The notes: generated by a model from the sequence alone, not told the origin. Numbered from the stretch's first letter, positions 12,454 through 19,158 are shown. The stretch: DNA of 20,536 nt from JAZRZI01 sp045601325 (GCA_045601325.1 JAZRZI010000002.1:1-20536), one strand, 5' to 3'. Numbers and translations: made by a program.

Positions 12454-13611
12454 ATGGCTAAAGTAATTTGTCAGAATTGTGGAAGTGAAGTAATACTTCC
12501 AGAGAAAAGTTCATTCGCTATGGGAATGACAATTAGTGAAGAAACTGAAGGAACTTATGAATTACCAATGAAACGAGTAGAAAAGGAGAATGAAATTATG
12601 ATGAATGCAAACAACAACACTAATGCAACTGTAAACAACACAAACAATAATGGAGGAATGAATATGAACGGAATGAATTTTGATATGGATAAGTTAGCAC
12701 AGATGGTAGCACAGGTAATGCAGAGCAATATGAATCAGGCAGTAACAGAAACTGTTGATACTAACAAGACTAATGTTAGTCTTGAAAATAAGTATTATCC
12801 AATAGTAAATGGTGGCAAGTGGGCAAAGGGTTCTGAGTATTACGGAAAGGAAATATGTGGATTTGTATTCAACCCATATATGATGAGATGGCACTTACAG
12901 AAGAGATTTGAAGAGCTTATGTACGCATACAGAAATAATATTCATAGAGCAATAGTAAAGGAAATTCCTTATATGAAATCTATTAAGGATACTCTTGAAG
13001 AAGTTCGTAAGTTAGCAATGCTTGAAAAGGAAGATATGCTTGCATTTGATGAAAGAAAGCATTGTTTTGATTTACAGAGTTGTAAGAGAATTTTTATCAA
13101 GTACTATCAGGATGTTATTAAGCAGATTGAAGAGAATGAAAAGGAACTTATAGCAACAAATAGAGTAGGCAAGACAGTTTATATAGGACTTAAAAAATAT
13201 GGTTGGATTGAGGCTGGCATTATTGCAGAGAGAATTGAGAAGCACAAGGTTGTTAAATATCTTGCAAGATCAATTGAATTTGAATCTGTATTTGTAGACC
13301 TTAACAGAATGATTCAGTCACTTAAAGGCTATGGTGTTTGGTCTTATAAAGGATTATATAAGTTAGTCAATGGAAACATTGCTATTAAGGTTAGTGCAGA
13401 TACTCAAAAGTCAAAGGATTTCTTAAACTGCTACATCAAGGCTGGTGCTTATTACACAGCAAAGCAGACATTAATGTTTAAGAAAGGAACTTCATTTAGA
13501 GGTTTAAGTGGCAGAGATGCAGTACTTGAATTAAGAAGTGAACTTAATAATCCTAATAGGAAAGGATATGTGATTTATGCAATGCTTAAGGAAATTAAAG
13601 GTATTCGCTAA
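12454..13611 (+). CDS. conserved phage protein with N-terminal zinc ribbon
   Basis: A 385-residue protein with start MAKVICQNCGSEVILPEKSS: a CxxC knuckle at residues 6-9 that looks like half of a zinc ribbon. Residues about 50-75 form a low-complexity Asn/Met/Gly-rich linker (NANNNTNATVNNTNNN), then an amphipathic helix (MDKLAQMVAQVMQSNMNQA), then a folded domain of about 250 residues with KRFEELMYAYRNN and a basic SADTQKSKDFLNCYIKAG region. I recall homologous zinc-ribbon proteins with the same Met/Asn-rich linker in Clostridial phages lacking any RT, so I think it is a phage gene rather than part of the RT system. Function unknown. The stop lies 12 bases before element 5. Confidence 0.88.
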   Translation: MAKVICQNCGSEVILPEKSSFAMGMTISEETEGTYELPMKRVEKENEIMMNANNNTNATVNNTNNNGGMNMNGMNFDMDKLAQMVAQVMQSNMNQAVTETVDTNKTNVSLENKYYPIVNGGKWAKGSEYYGKEICGFVFNPYMMRWHLQKRFEELMYAYRNNIHRAIVKEIPYMKSIKDTLEEVRKLAMLEKEDMLAFDERKHCFDLQSCKRIFIKYYQDVIKQIEENEKELIATNRVGKTVYIGLKKYGWIEAGIIAERIEKHKVVKYLARSIEFESVFVDLNRMIQSLKGYGVWSYKGLYKLVNGNIAIKVSADTQKSKDFLNCYIKAGAYYTAKQTLMFKKGTSFRGLSGRDAVLELRSELNNPNRKGYVIYAMLKEIKGIR

Positions 13612-13623
13612 TTAGCAACTTAT

Positions 13624-13753
13624 AAATATTTAAGTCAACATTTAATGGAGCTTCCGACCAAAGCCCGCTAACGGTGATTAACATCACCGTTTCTGGGCTG
13701 GTAATAAGCTCAATATCTAAATAGCTAAAGTGAAATAAATGATTTGAATATTT
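13624..13753 (+). ncRNA. RT-associated structured element 5
   Basis: A 130-base element about 2.3 kb from the RT stop. The closing stem AAATATTTAAGTCA (13624-13637) pairs with TGATTTGAATATTT (13740-13753), 14 bp with two G-U pairs. The box is ATTTAAT (13640-13646), an A replacing the G of the others. Hairpin: GAGCT (13648)/AGCTC (13707), AGCCC (13662)/GGGCT (13695), ACGGTGAT (13671)/ATCACCGT (13683), 4-base loop. 3' module ATCTAAAT (13715-13722) and AAGTGAA (13728-13734). A CTAACGGT octamer (13668-13675) also occurs in element 2. Confidence 0.83.
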
Positions 13754-13762
13754 GAATTTTTT

Positions 13763-13894
13763 AATACATCAAATCTACAGTTTAATAAATCACCTGTATC
13801 TAGGAAAGCAAGACGTTCTATCTTACGTCTTCGCTTCCCTGGATACAGAATTTATAACTAAATCCATTAAGAGAAAACAATGATTTGATGTATT
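13763..13894 (+). ncRNA. RT-associated structured element 6
   Basis: A 132-base element, 9 bases after element 5. The closing stem AATACATCAAATC (13763-13775) pairs perfectly with 13882-13894. Box AGTTTAAT at 13779-13786. Hairpin: CTGTATC (13794)/GGATACAG (13841), a middle AGG-AAAGC/GCTT-CCCT part, inner AGACGT (13811)/ACGTCT (13825), loop 13817-13824. 3' module AACTAAAT (13856-13863, one base off consensus) and AAGAGAA (13869-13875). It forms the leader of the methyltransferase gene. Confidence 0.82.
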
Positions 13895-13926
13895 TATATA
13901 TACAAAATAGAAAAGGAGAGATGATT

Positions 13927-14739
13927 ATGAAGATTGAATTTAAAACAAACAAACCTAAACTGTTAGATTTATTCGCTGGAGGTGGTGGTTGTTCCAAAGG
14001 ATATACAGACAGTGGTTTTGAATGTGTTGGTGTTGATATTGAAGATAAGAATTATCCGTATACTTTTATAAAGGAAGATGCATTAAAGATATTGGACGAT
14101 GAAGAATTTTGTTCACAGTTTTCAGTTATACACGCAAGTTGTCCGTGTCAAATGTATACAAAACTTAAACATTTAAGTGGTGATTTAGTTCAGTGGGAAA
14201 AAACTCATGTTGATTTAATTGCACAAGTTAGAGAGAAACTTAAGTATTATGAGAAAAAATACAATACCATATATGTTCTTGAGAATGTTGTAAATGCTCC
14301 GTTAATCAATCCAATTACATTAAAGGGAAGTCAGTTCAAGAATATGTATACTCAGAGACCTAGACTCTTTGAAAGTAATATTCAGTTATATGAACCAAAT
14401 GAAAGACCATACAATCTTGGAACTTCAAAACTTGGCACAATAAGTGAAACTGGTGCAGTTAGCATATGTGGAAAGAAACCATTACAAGGATTTAATGAAG
14501 AACAAACAAGATTGTATTATTGTATTGCTCTTGGTGGTGATTGCCAATGGATGGACTTATATGAATTAACGCAATGCGTTCCACCACAATACTGTTTATA
14601 TATTGGCAAACAATTACTGGATTATCTCAATAAAAATAATACTTCTGTAAGAAAGGAACAGAAGTCACTTGAGGAACAAGTAAGAGAAATGCTTATGAGT
14701 GATGCATTTGTTCAGATGGTTATGAAGTATATAGCTTAG
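13927..14739 (+). CDS. DNA (cytosine-5) methyltransferase
   Basis: A 270-residue protein starting at ATG 13927 (aaaaggagagatgattATG); the open frame back to 13885 overlaps element 6. It carries the C5-methyltransferase motifs in order: motif I LDLFAGGGGCSKGY (13-26, S-adenosylmethionine binding), an acidic end of strand 2 (VGVDIED, 34-40), motif IV CPCQ (72-75, catalytic Cys74), motif VI ENV (119-121) and QRPR (143-146) as motif VIII. It is shorter than typical bacterial enzymes and the target-recognition part is compact, as in phage solitary enzymes. No restriction endonuclease adjoins it, so protection of phage DNA from host restriction, or an epigenetic role, is likelier than a restriction-modification pair. 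Target sequence unknown. Confidence 0.93.
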   Translation: MKIEFKTNKPKLLDLFAGGGGCSKGYTDSGFECVGVDIEDKNYPYTFIKEDALKILDDEEFCSQFSVIHASCPCQMYTKLKHLSGDLVQWEKTHVDLIAQVREKLKYYEKKYNTIYVLENVVNAPLINPITLKGSQFKNMYTQRPRLFESNIQLYEPNERPYNLGTSKLGTISETGAVSICGKKPLQGFNEEQTRLYYCIALGGDCQWMDLYELTQCVPPQYCLYIGKQLLDYLNKNNTSVRKEQKSLEEQVREMLMSDAFVQMVMKYIA

Positions 14740-14753
14740 AAAGGAGAATGAAT

Positions 14754-14888
14754 ATGAATGAGTATAGAACTGTAATTGTTGATGAACTTGGAGATATTAA
14801 ATATTTCTGTTGTGAGATTACTGAAGAGAAGGAAATGGAAATTTTAGAAACACATCCTGAATGGTACCGCACAACAGTATTTGTTTAA
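14754..14888 (+). CDS. 44-residue hypothetical protein
   Basis: RBS AAAGGAG with the leader aatgaatATG. The product is MNEYRTVIVDELGDIKYFCCEITEEKEMEILETHPEWYRTTVFV: a beta-beta-alpha-beta-sized acidic peptide with a CC pair. Its stop overlaps the next gene's upstream region, where TAAGGAGG gives that gene's ribosome-binding site. Small but well supported by spacing on both sides. Confidence 0.7.
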   Translation: MNEYRTVIVDELGDIKYFCCEITEEKEMEILETHPEWYRTTVFV

Positions 14889-14901
14889 GGAGGTAATTAA
14901 T

Positions 14902-15240
14902 ATGAATAATAAAAATAGATATTTAGATGATTTACATGATGCATTATTTGGTAATGGAAATGAACCTGAGTGTAATTATGAAGATATGACAATTGGATAT
15001 AACGAAGACGGAGAAATATATTGGTGGCTTGATACTAATAGGTTAGGAGAACCAATATGTATAAATATGATGGTTAGAATCCCAGAAGATGAACACTTTA
15101 ACAAAGTATGTACTAGACTTGGTAGTATTGTTGGTGACAATTGGTATGAATCCTTAGATTACTTTATTGAACATAGGGAAAGATTAGAAAAGGAAATGTA
15201 CGATAAAGCAGAGCGAGATATTAAAAGAGCAATGAAATAG
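14902..15240 (+). CDS. 112-residue hypothetical protein
   Basis: I start at ATG 14902, 8 bases after AAGGAGG, instead of the frame opening at 14881 inside the preceding gene. The product begins MNNKNRYLDDLHDALFGNGN, is acidic in the first half with a WW pair (GEIYWWLDTN), and ends in a charged helix (RERLEKEMYDKAERDIKRAMK). No known family. Confidence 0.8.
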   Translation: MNNKNRYLDDLHDALFGNGNEPECNYEDMTIGYNEDGEIYWWLDTNRLGEPICINMMVRIPEDEHFNKVCTRLGSIVGDNWYESLDYFIEHRERLEKEMYDKAERDIKRAMK

Positions 15241-15273
15241 AAATTAAACTAAATTTTATTGGAGGTAATTGCT

Positions 15274-15420
15274 ATGAGAAATTATATTACAAAAGAATCA
15301 ATGGAAAGCATAGTTGAAAACCTATGGTATTTATCAAAGATTTTAACGGAAGAAGAATTTATGGATGAAGCTGCTAAGTTTTTAATTGATGAAGGAATTG
15401 TAGAAGTAAATGAAGAGTAA
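15274..15420 (+). CDS. 48-residue acidic protein
   Basis: TTGGAGGTAATTGCT precedes ATG 15274. It encodes MRNYITKESMESIVENLWYL, then SKILTEEEFMDEAAKFLIDEGIVEVNEE: an all-helical acidic peptide of the kind common in phage early regions. Unknown function. Confidence 0.7.
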   Translation: MRNYITKESMESIVENLWYLSKILTEEEFMDEAAKFLIDEGIVEVNEE

Positions 15421-15459
15421 GATGAAAGGAAAATTTCATGTTGATTGGAGGTAAGAGAT

Positions 15460-15615
15460 ATGACATTTGAAAAATTAATTGATTATTTAGTACAGCAGGA
15501 AAGTGATGATATTAAAGATTTGAAGGTAATTAGTATTGGAACAATGTCTGGGGCAGATAAAGATTGTGAATATGTTGTTCACTTAGAAAATGGAAAGTAT
15601 ATAAAAATAGGATAG
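15460..15615 (+). CDS. 51-residue hypothetical protein
   Basis: TTGGAGG lies 9 bases before ATG 15460. It encodes MTFEKLIDYLVQQESDDIKD, then LKVISIGTMSGADKDCEYVVHLENGKYIKIG: a helix followed by three beta strands. The fold order resembles the 66-residue protein at 8917. No function assigned. Confidence 0.7.
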   Translation: MTFEKLIDYLVQQESDDIKDLKVISIGTMSGADKDCEYVVHLENGKYIKIG

Positions 15616-15643
15616 AATAGTTGATTTATTAGGAGGAATGAGT

Positions 15644-15862
15644 ATGAGAACATATAGTGTAACAGAAGTAGAAAAAGAAGATTGGGATAACTTACGTTTA
15701 ATGTCATTAGATGAAGCATTAGAAATTACAAAGTCCGACACATTTATTCGTGGCTATTTAGGTTCATATTCTTATGGAAGTAAAGAAGAATATGATTTTT
15801 ATAAAGCAAAAATATATAAAGCAATAAGAGTGTTATCTGATTATGCAGAGAATAGGTTATAA
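15644..15862 (+). CDS. 72-residue hypothetical protein
   Basis: I choose ATG 15644; the in-frame ATG at 15638 is only one base from AGGAGG (15631-15636). The product MRTYSVTEVEKEDWDNLRLM continues with aromatic and charged residues (RGYLGSYSYGSKEEYDFYKAK) and a helical end. Unknown family. Confidence 0.73.
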   Translation: MRTYSVTEVEKEDWDNLRLMSLDEALEITKSDTFIRGYLGSYSYGSKEEYDFYKAKIYKAIRVLSDYAENRL

Positions 15863-15899
15863 GATAAAATGAAATTTTTAAAGTAAGGAGAGTGATTAT

Positions 15900-16049
15900 A
15901 TGGAATGGAAACTTGAATGGATGAAAGAAATATGTGAATTATGTGATGAATATAGACAACTTGAAGGATTGCAAGATGCAAAAAGAGCGAGTGAAATTCC
16001 AGAAGAAATATTAGATATAGCTCAAAGAGAATTATTGAAAGGAGAGTGA
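15900..16049 (+). CDS. 49-residue acidic helical protein
   Basis: Leader aaggagagtgattatATG. It encodes MEWKLEWMKEICELCDEYRQ, then LEGLQDAKRASEIPEEILDIAQRELLKGE. A CELC pair lies at residues 12-15. The last codons AAA-GGA-GAG-TGA double as the ribosome-binding site of the 16055 gene. A minus-strand frame over the same bases has no start signal. Confidence 0.7.
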   Translation: MEWKLEWMKEICELCDEYRQLEGLQDAKRASEIPEEILDIAQRELLKGE

Positions 16050-16054
16050 GTAAT

Positions 16055-16264
16055 ATGGCACACACAGAAAAATGTAGAGGATGTATGTATGAAAATGCTT
16101 GTGATTATGTCGATTGTAGATTTGACGAAAATAAAAGAATATATAATCAAGCACTTGATAAGTTGGATGAAATTATCACAGAACAACTTGACCAGTCTGA
16201 TAATCAGATTGAATGTCAGACATTGAGATGGGTTTTAGATAAGATAAGTGAACTGATAAAATAG
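16055..16264 (+). CDS. 69-residue cysteine-rich, probable zinc-binding protein
   Basis: ATG 16055 is properly spaced from AAAGGAG; an in-frame GTG at 16046 overlaps the Shine-Dalgarno and the preceding stop. Residues 7-21 read CRGCMYENACDYVDC (CxxCx6Cx4C), a probable zinc site, followed by a long helix (NKRIYNQALDKLDEIITEQL). The Cys cluster plus helix layout matches the 67-residue protein at 4128, so the two may be paralogues or members of one phage family. Confidence 0.78.
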   Translation: MAHTEKCRGCMYENACDYVDCRFDENKRIYNQALDKLDEIITEQLDQSDNQIECQTLRWVLDKISELIK

Positions 16265-16286
16265 TTGATTTATTAGGAGGTGTGCA

Positions 16287-16418
16287 ATGTATAAAGATTA
16301 TATCATAACCAACAAATGGTGGCGAAGGAAATTATCAATAGTTCATAATGGAAAGGAAGTAGAATTTGATGGACTAGAAGAATTGAAACAGTATGTTGAT
16401 GATTTATATATGAAATGA
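16287..16418 (+). CDS. 43-residue hypothetical protein
   Basis: AGGAGG (16276-16281) is 5 bases before ATG 16287. The product begins MYKDYIITNKWWRRKLSIVH and ends FDGLEELKQYVDDLYMK: basic, with tandem Trp, followed by an acidic helix. Unknown. Confidence 0.68.
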   Translation: MYKDYIITNKWWRRKLSIVHNGKEVEFDGLEELKQYVDDLYMK

Positions 16419-16446
16419 TGTTTTCACAGTAAGGAGAGTGATTATT

Positions 16447-16737
16447 ATGAATCAATGTAAAGTATCAGCTTATAACAAACAAATAGTTAGGGAGTGGAAA
16501 AAATATGGTGGTCATCTTGCTTGTGATGTAATAAAAGGAATTCTTTATATCAAAACTGATGAAATATTTAGAGAAGAATGTAATGAATTAAAGTTATTTT
16601 CTTGGAAACAGATATGTGATTTTGATTATAAGAGAACTAGAAACTCATTAATGCAGGTTGGATATAGTCAAGGTTATGCATATAAAACTGCAAACAAATA
16701 TTATGGATTAGATCCTGATATAGTTAAGATTGGTTAG
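16447..16737 (+). CDS. 96-residue basic protein
   Basis: I use ATG 16447 (aaggagagtgattattATG) over the in-frame GTG at 16438. The protein is basic, begins MNQCKVSAYNKQIVREWKKY, and its second half (WKQICDFDYKRTRNSLMQVGYSQGYAYKTANKYYG) is helical and resembles a small DNA-binding bundle, though no helix-turn-helix can be asserted. Unknown function. Confidence 0.77.
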   Translation: MNQCKVSAYNKQIVREWKKYGGHLACDVIKGILYIKTDEIFREECNELKLFSWKQICDFDYKRTRNSLMQVGYSQGYAYKTANKYYGLDPDIVKIG

Positions 16738-16756
16738 TAAATAAGGAGATGATGGT

Positions 16757-17059
16757 ATGGCGAAAATTGGATTAAGAATATTTGATGGTATAAAAGAAAC
16801 TATTTTGCAATATGACGGATGGAGACATAGTGATGCAATGTATTATGATGCGTATGATTATCAGATTGAAAAGGATTTTAACAATAAAACAATTTATATT
16901 TGTTTAGGTGCTGATGAAAAATTTTACATATCTTATTTTAATAATAATTGTGAAGAATGCTATGTGAACGATGTTGGAATTGATACGTTGGACAAAGCTA
17001 TTAAATATGTGGAAAAAGTAAATGAGAATTTTAAGGAGTGTGATTATTATGAAAATTGA
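16757..17059 (+). CDS. 100-residue hypothetical protein
   Basis: AAGGAG (16743-16748) precedes ATG 16757. The product (MAKIGLRIFDGIKETILQYD, ... EKFYISYFNNNCEECYVNDV, ending CDYYEN) is acidic and Tyr-rich with a CEEC pair. It overlaps the start of the next gene by 11 bases. Family not recognised. Confidence 0.77.
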   Translation: MAKIGLRIFDGIKETILQYDGWRHSDAMYYDAYDYQIEKDFNNKTIYICLGADEKFYISYFNNNCEECYVNDVGIDTLDKAIKYVEKVNENFKECDYYEN

Positions 17060-17246
17060 AAGAACAATTACATTAACAAAAAAGGATTTACAAACATTAT
17101 GTGATGCAGCTTATATATTAGAGCATTTAACTAGTAGTCGTGATGCAAGATGTTGGACTTCTAGAGATATATATAATGTATGTAATAAAACTTATGAATT
17201 TTCAGAATTTGATGGAAAGATAATTTATGAAGGAGGTGATGAATAA
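17049..17246 (+). CDS. 65-residue hypothetical protein
   Basis: ATG 17049 has AAGGAG (17033-17038) inside the preceding gene, in the leader gtgattattATG. The product starts MKIERTITLTKKDLQTLCDA and ends GKIIYEGGDE. Its last codons contain GAAGGAGG, the ribosome-binding site for the 17246 gene, and its TAA shares a base with that gene's ATG. It could be the antitoxin-side partner of the next protein, but it shows no antitoxin motif. Confidence 0.72.
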   Translation: MKIERTITLTKKDLQTLCDAAYILEHLTSSRDARCWTSRDIYNVCNKTYEFSEFDGKIIYEGGDE

Positions 17247-17602
17247 TGTGTAGTTACAATGTTATAGTTCCAGATTTTAAAGTTAAGAAAGCAAACCGAG
17301 ATGAGTTAAGAGTGGTTGAACGAGCAACTAGTAAATTATTATCTACATTAAATACTTATGATATGAACGGAATTTGCTTTGAAAAGATATTTAATGATGA
17401 TGTAGTTAAACATAATTGTTTAGATAATAATATGTATGTTTATAAGTTCTCAGACAGAAACAAAAGTCAATTGCGATTATTATATCAATTTCAACGAGTT
17501 GATAATGATAACGCAAATATTAGAGTAATTGATTATTACTTTAAGCGAAGAGATACACGAGGAACATATAAAACAAAATTTAGAGAAAAATATAATTGCT
17601 AA
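17246..17602 (+). CDS. 118-residue protein, possible RelE-like fold
   Basis: The start overlaps the previous stop (TAATG). The product opens MCSYNVIVPDFKVKKANRDE; residues about 40-115 run FEKIFNDDVVKHN, then YVYKFSDRNKSQLRLLYQFQ, then IRVIDYYFKRRD and a basic tail. The order of a helical N-terminus, beta strands with Arg/Lys at strand ends and a basic C-terminus recalls RelE/HigB-type ribonuclease toxins, and a HicA-like toxin gene follows. The match is by general pattern only: no defining catalytic triad is certain. Confidence 0.75.
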   Translation: MCSYNVIVPDFKVKKANRDELRVVERATSKLLSTLNTYDMNGICFEKIFNDDVVKHNCLDNNMYVYKFSDRNKSQLRLLYQFQRVDNDNANIRVIDYYFKRRDTRGTYKTKFREKYNC

Positions 17603-17635
17603 AAGAGAATATCAATTTAGATATTCTCTTTTTTA
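17601..17635 (+). terminator. Rho-independent terminator
   Basis: AAGAGAATATC (17603-17613) pairs with GATATTCTCTT (17620-17630) around a 6-base loop and is followed by a T-run (17629-17634). It overlaps the stop codon region of the 17246 gene and closes the long unit that began at 8917. Confidence 0.9.
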
Positions 17636-17660
17636 ATTGAAAGGAAAGGAGATGATTAAA

Positions 17661-17849
17661 ATGCAGAATATGAAGAGTAGAGATTTTAGAAGATTATTAA
17701 TAGAGAATGGATTTCACGAAGTGAGACAGAATGGAAGTCATGTTGTATTTGAGAGAACTCAGTCAATAAGTGCTCCACTTACTTCAAATGAGATTAGCGG
17801 ACCTATGGCAACACGATTATTAAAAGAAGTAGGAATTAGATGGAAATAA
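17661..17849 (+). CDS. hicA: HicA-like mRNA interferase toxin, apparently solitary
   Basis: A 62-residue protein starting at ATG 17661, 9 bases after AAAGGAG (17645-17651); in-frame TTG/ATG codons at 17637 and 17652 overlap or precede the Shine-Dalgarno. It has the HicA (YcfA) signature: KSRDFRRLLIENGFHEVRQN, then GSHVVF with the catalytic His27, and a closing helix (MATRLLKEVGI). HicA toxins cleave mRNA and are normally paired with a downstream HicB antitoxin. Here the gene is flanked by terminators on both sides and no HicB-like gene is visible, so it may be an orphan used in phage control of host mRNA, or neutralised by an unrelated partner. Confidence 0.82.
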   Translation: MQNMKSRDFRRLLIENGFHEVRQNGSHVVFERTQSISAPLTSNEISGPMATRLLKEVGIRWK

Positions 17850-17861
17850 ACAAAGTTAACT

Positions 17862-17894
17862 AAGGAACTTGCAGCAATGTAAGTTCCTTTTTTT
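17862..17894 (+). terminator. Rho-independent terminator
   Basis: AAGGAACTTGCA (17862-17873) pairs with TGTAAGTTCCTT (17878-17889) around GCAA, with a run of T to 17894. It isolates the hicA-like gene as its own transcription unit. Confidence 0.92.
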
Positions 17895-17929
17895 ATTACA
17901 AATTTTTAAATGAAAAGGAGAAATATGTT

Positions 17930-18778
17930 ATGAGTAAGAAAACTAAAATTACAAATGAATTTAAGAAGATGGTATTAAGCAAGGCTAAGATTAAAGAAAA
18001 TAAAAAGCGAGAAAACGGTGCAGACAATATCAAATTAGGAGATATGGGTGCTTGGATGGAACTTCCTGGAGATGTTGCTTGGTTTATTCCTGAGTTAAAT
18101 ATGTGGGTAAACGGAACTTGTGGTGGTCATTGTCAAGGTTGTTTCGATCACGATAATCCTAGAAAATCTTGTTGTTATGTACTTAAGGCAATATATCAAC
18201 ACACAAAGCGAAATGAAGATGGAACTGTTGGAGATATTATTATGAATGAATGCACAGTTAAGAAGGGGCAAGCCTATAGAACATTAGCTATGATTCATTT
18301 CAGAGATGAATTATTAATATCTCTTGATTTACAGTTGACTAGAAAGAAAAAGAAATTTCCTATAATCAGAATTAATGAGTCAGGTGAACTTACTTGTTAT
18401 GAAGATTTAGCTATGTGGTGTGAACTTGCTAGAAGACATCCTGAAACAATATTCTATTTATATACAAAGAATTACAAAGCGGTCGAGAAGGCAATTGAAA
18501 ATAATATAATTACAAACAATATGTTTATTAATATATCTATATGGCACGAAAATGGAATTGATGCTTATTTAAAATTTAAGAATCATTCACAGATTCGTGC
18601 TTTTGTTTTAGTAGATAATGAATGGACTAAAGAAGTATACAAGGCACATGGCTTAGAAATTACTAGTATGTGCGGTGCTTATAATGAAAATGGAAAAATG
18701 AATCACAATGTCACTTGTTCAAATTGCAAGAAGTGTTTTAGTAATAATGGAAAATGTTGTGGATGTTATGAGCATTAG
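17930..18778 (+). CDS. Gp88-like cysteine-rich phage protein
   Basis: A 282-residue protein with RBS AAAAGGAG. After a basic N-terminus, residues 62-85 contain CGGHCQGCF and a later CCY, four to five Cys in the pattern seen in phage Gp88 proteins. Then come LISLDLQLTRKKKKFPIIRI, NESGEL, YEDLAMWCELARRHPETIFY and LYTKN, matching the Gp88 core order (a substrate strand, then 'kWieiak..P...FYfYTK'). A C-terminal Cys cluster (CSNCKKC...CCGC, residues 263-280) could hold a metal or Fe-S centre. The family is widespread in phages, with no proven biochemical role; a radical-SAM-like fold has been suspected, which is inference. Confidence 0.82.
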   Translation: MSKKTKITNEFKKMVLSKAKIKENKKRENGADNIKLGDMGAWMELPGDVAWFIPELNMWVNGTCGGHCQGCFDHDNPRKSCCYVLKAIYQHTKRNEDGTVGDIIMNECTVKKGQAYRTLAMIHFRDELLISLDLQLTRKKKKFPIIRINESGELTCYEDLAMWCELARRHPETIFYLYTKNYKAVEKAIENNIITNNMFINISIWHENGIDAYLKFKNHSQIRAFVLVDNEWTKEVYKAHGLEITSMCGAYNENGKMNHNVTCSNCKKCFSNNGKCCGCYEH

Positions 18779-18780
18779 TT

Positions 18781-18810
18781 AGAGAGTACAGAAATGTACT
18801 CTCTTTTATT
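18781..18810 (+). terminator. Rho-independent terminator
   Basis: AGAGAGTACA (18781-18790) pairs with TGTACTCTCT (18795-18804) around GAAA, followed by TTTATT. It ends the Gp88-like gene. Confidence 0.92.
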
Positions 18811-18828
18811 CTGAAAGGAGAATTAATT

Positions 18829-19143
18829 ATGGGATACGGAAGAAAATGGAAACCAAGTAAGACAAAGGCACGAGAGTTTGCACAAACAATGAATGAGATT
18901 GATGAATTTTGTATAGCAAATGGCATTACTCAGTCAAGAACTAGTGACAGTTATTACTTCTTTATTAATGGACAAGAATACAGAGTAAGTAATCATTCAG
19001 TTGAATCGAGTAAAAAAGAATATCATCCAAATGGAAGAGAAAAGGAAGTGATTTATATTCACGCAAGTAAAACAAGAATTATGGATATATATAAAGATTT
19101 AAGTAATGGCTACAAGTTGAATGGTAAAGGTCAAAGAGTTTAG
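18829..19143 (+). CDS. conserved mobile-element protein (MGYG start)
   Basis: A 104-residue protein, RBS GAAAGGAG, opening MGYGRKWKPSKTKAREFAQT and containing DSYYFFINGQEYRVSNHSVE and EVIYIHASKTRIMDIYKDL. I recognise this set of segments from a family of unknown function recurrent in Clostridial phages and plasmids. Helical N-terminus, then beta hairpins; basic overall. Confidence 0.85.
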   Translation: MGYGRKWKPSKTKAREFAQTMNEIDEFCIANGITQSRTSDSYYFFINGQEYRVSNHSVESSKKEYHPNGREKEVIYIHASKTRIMDIYKDLSNGYKLNGKGQRV

Positions 19144-19158
19144 AAGGGAGCGATTTAT

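Noticed and set aside
11352..13894. Rho-independent terminators as a full explanation of the six hairpins
   Set aside because: Only element 4 is followed by a long T-run; the hairpins are internal to a larger closing stem and share a 3' module, which terminators do not need.
13927..14739. Complete restriction-modification system
   Set aside because: No endonuclease-like gene adjoins the cytosine methyltransferase; flanking genes are tiny and lack nuclease motifs.
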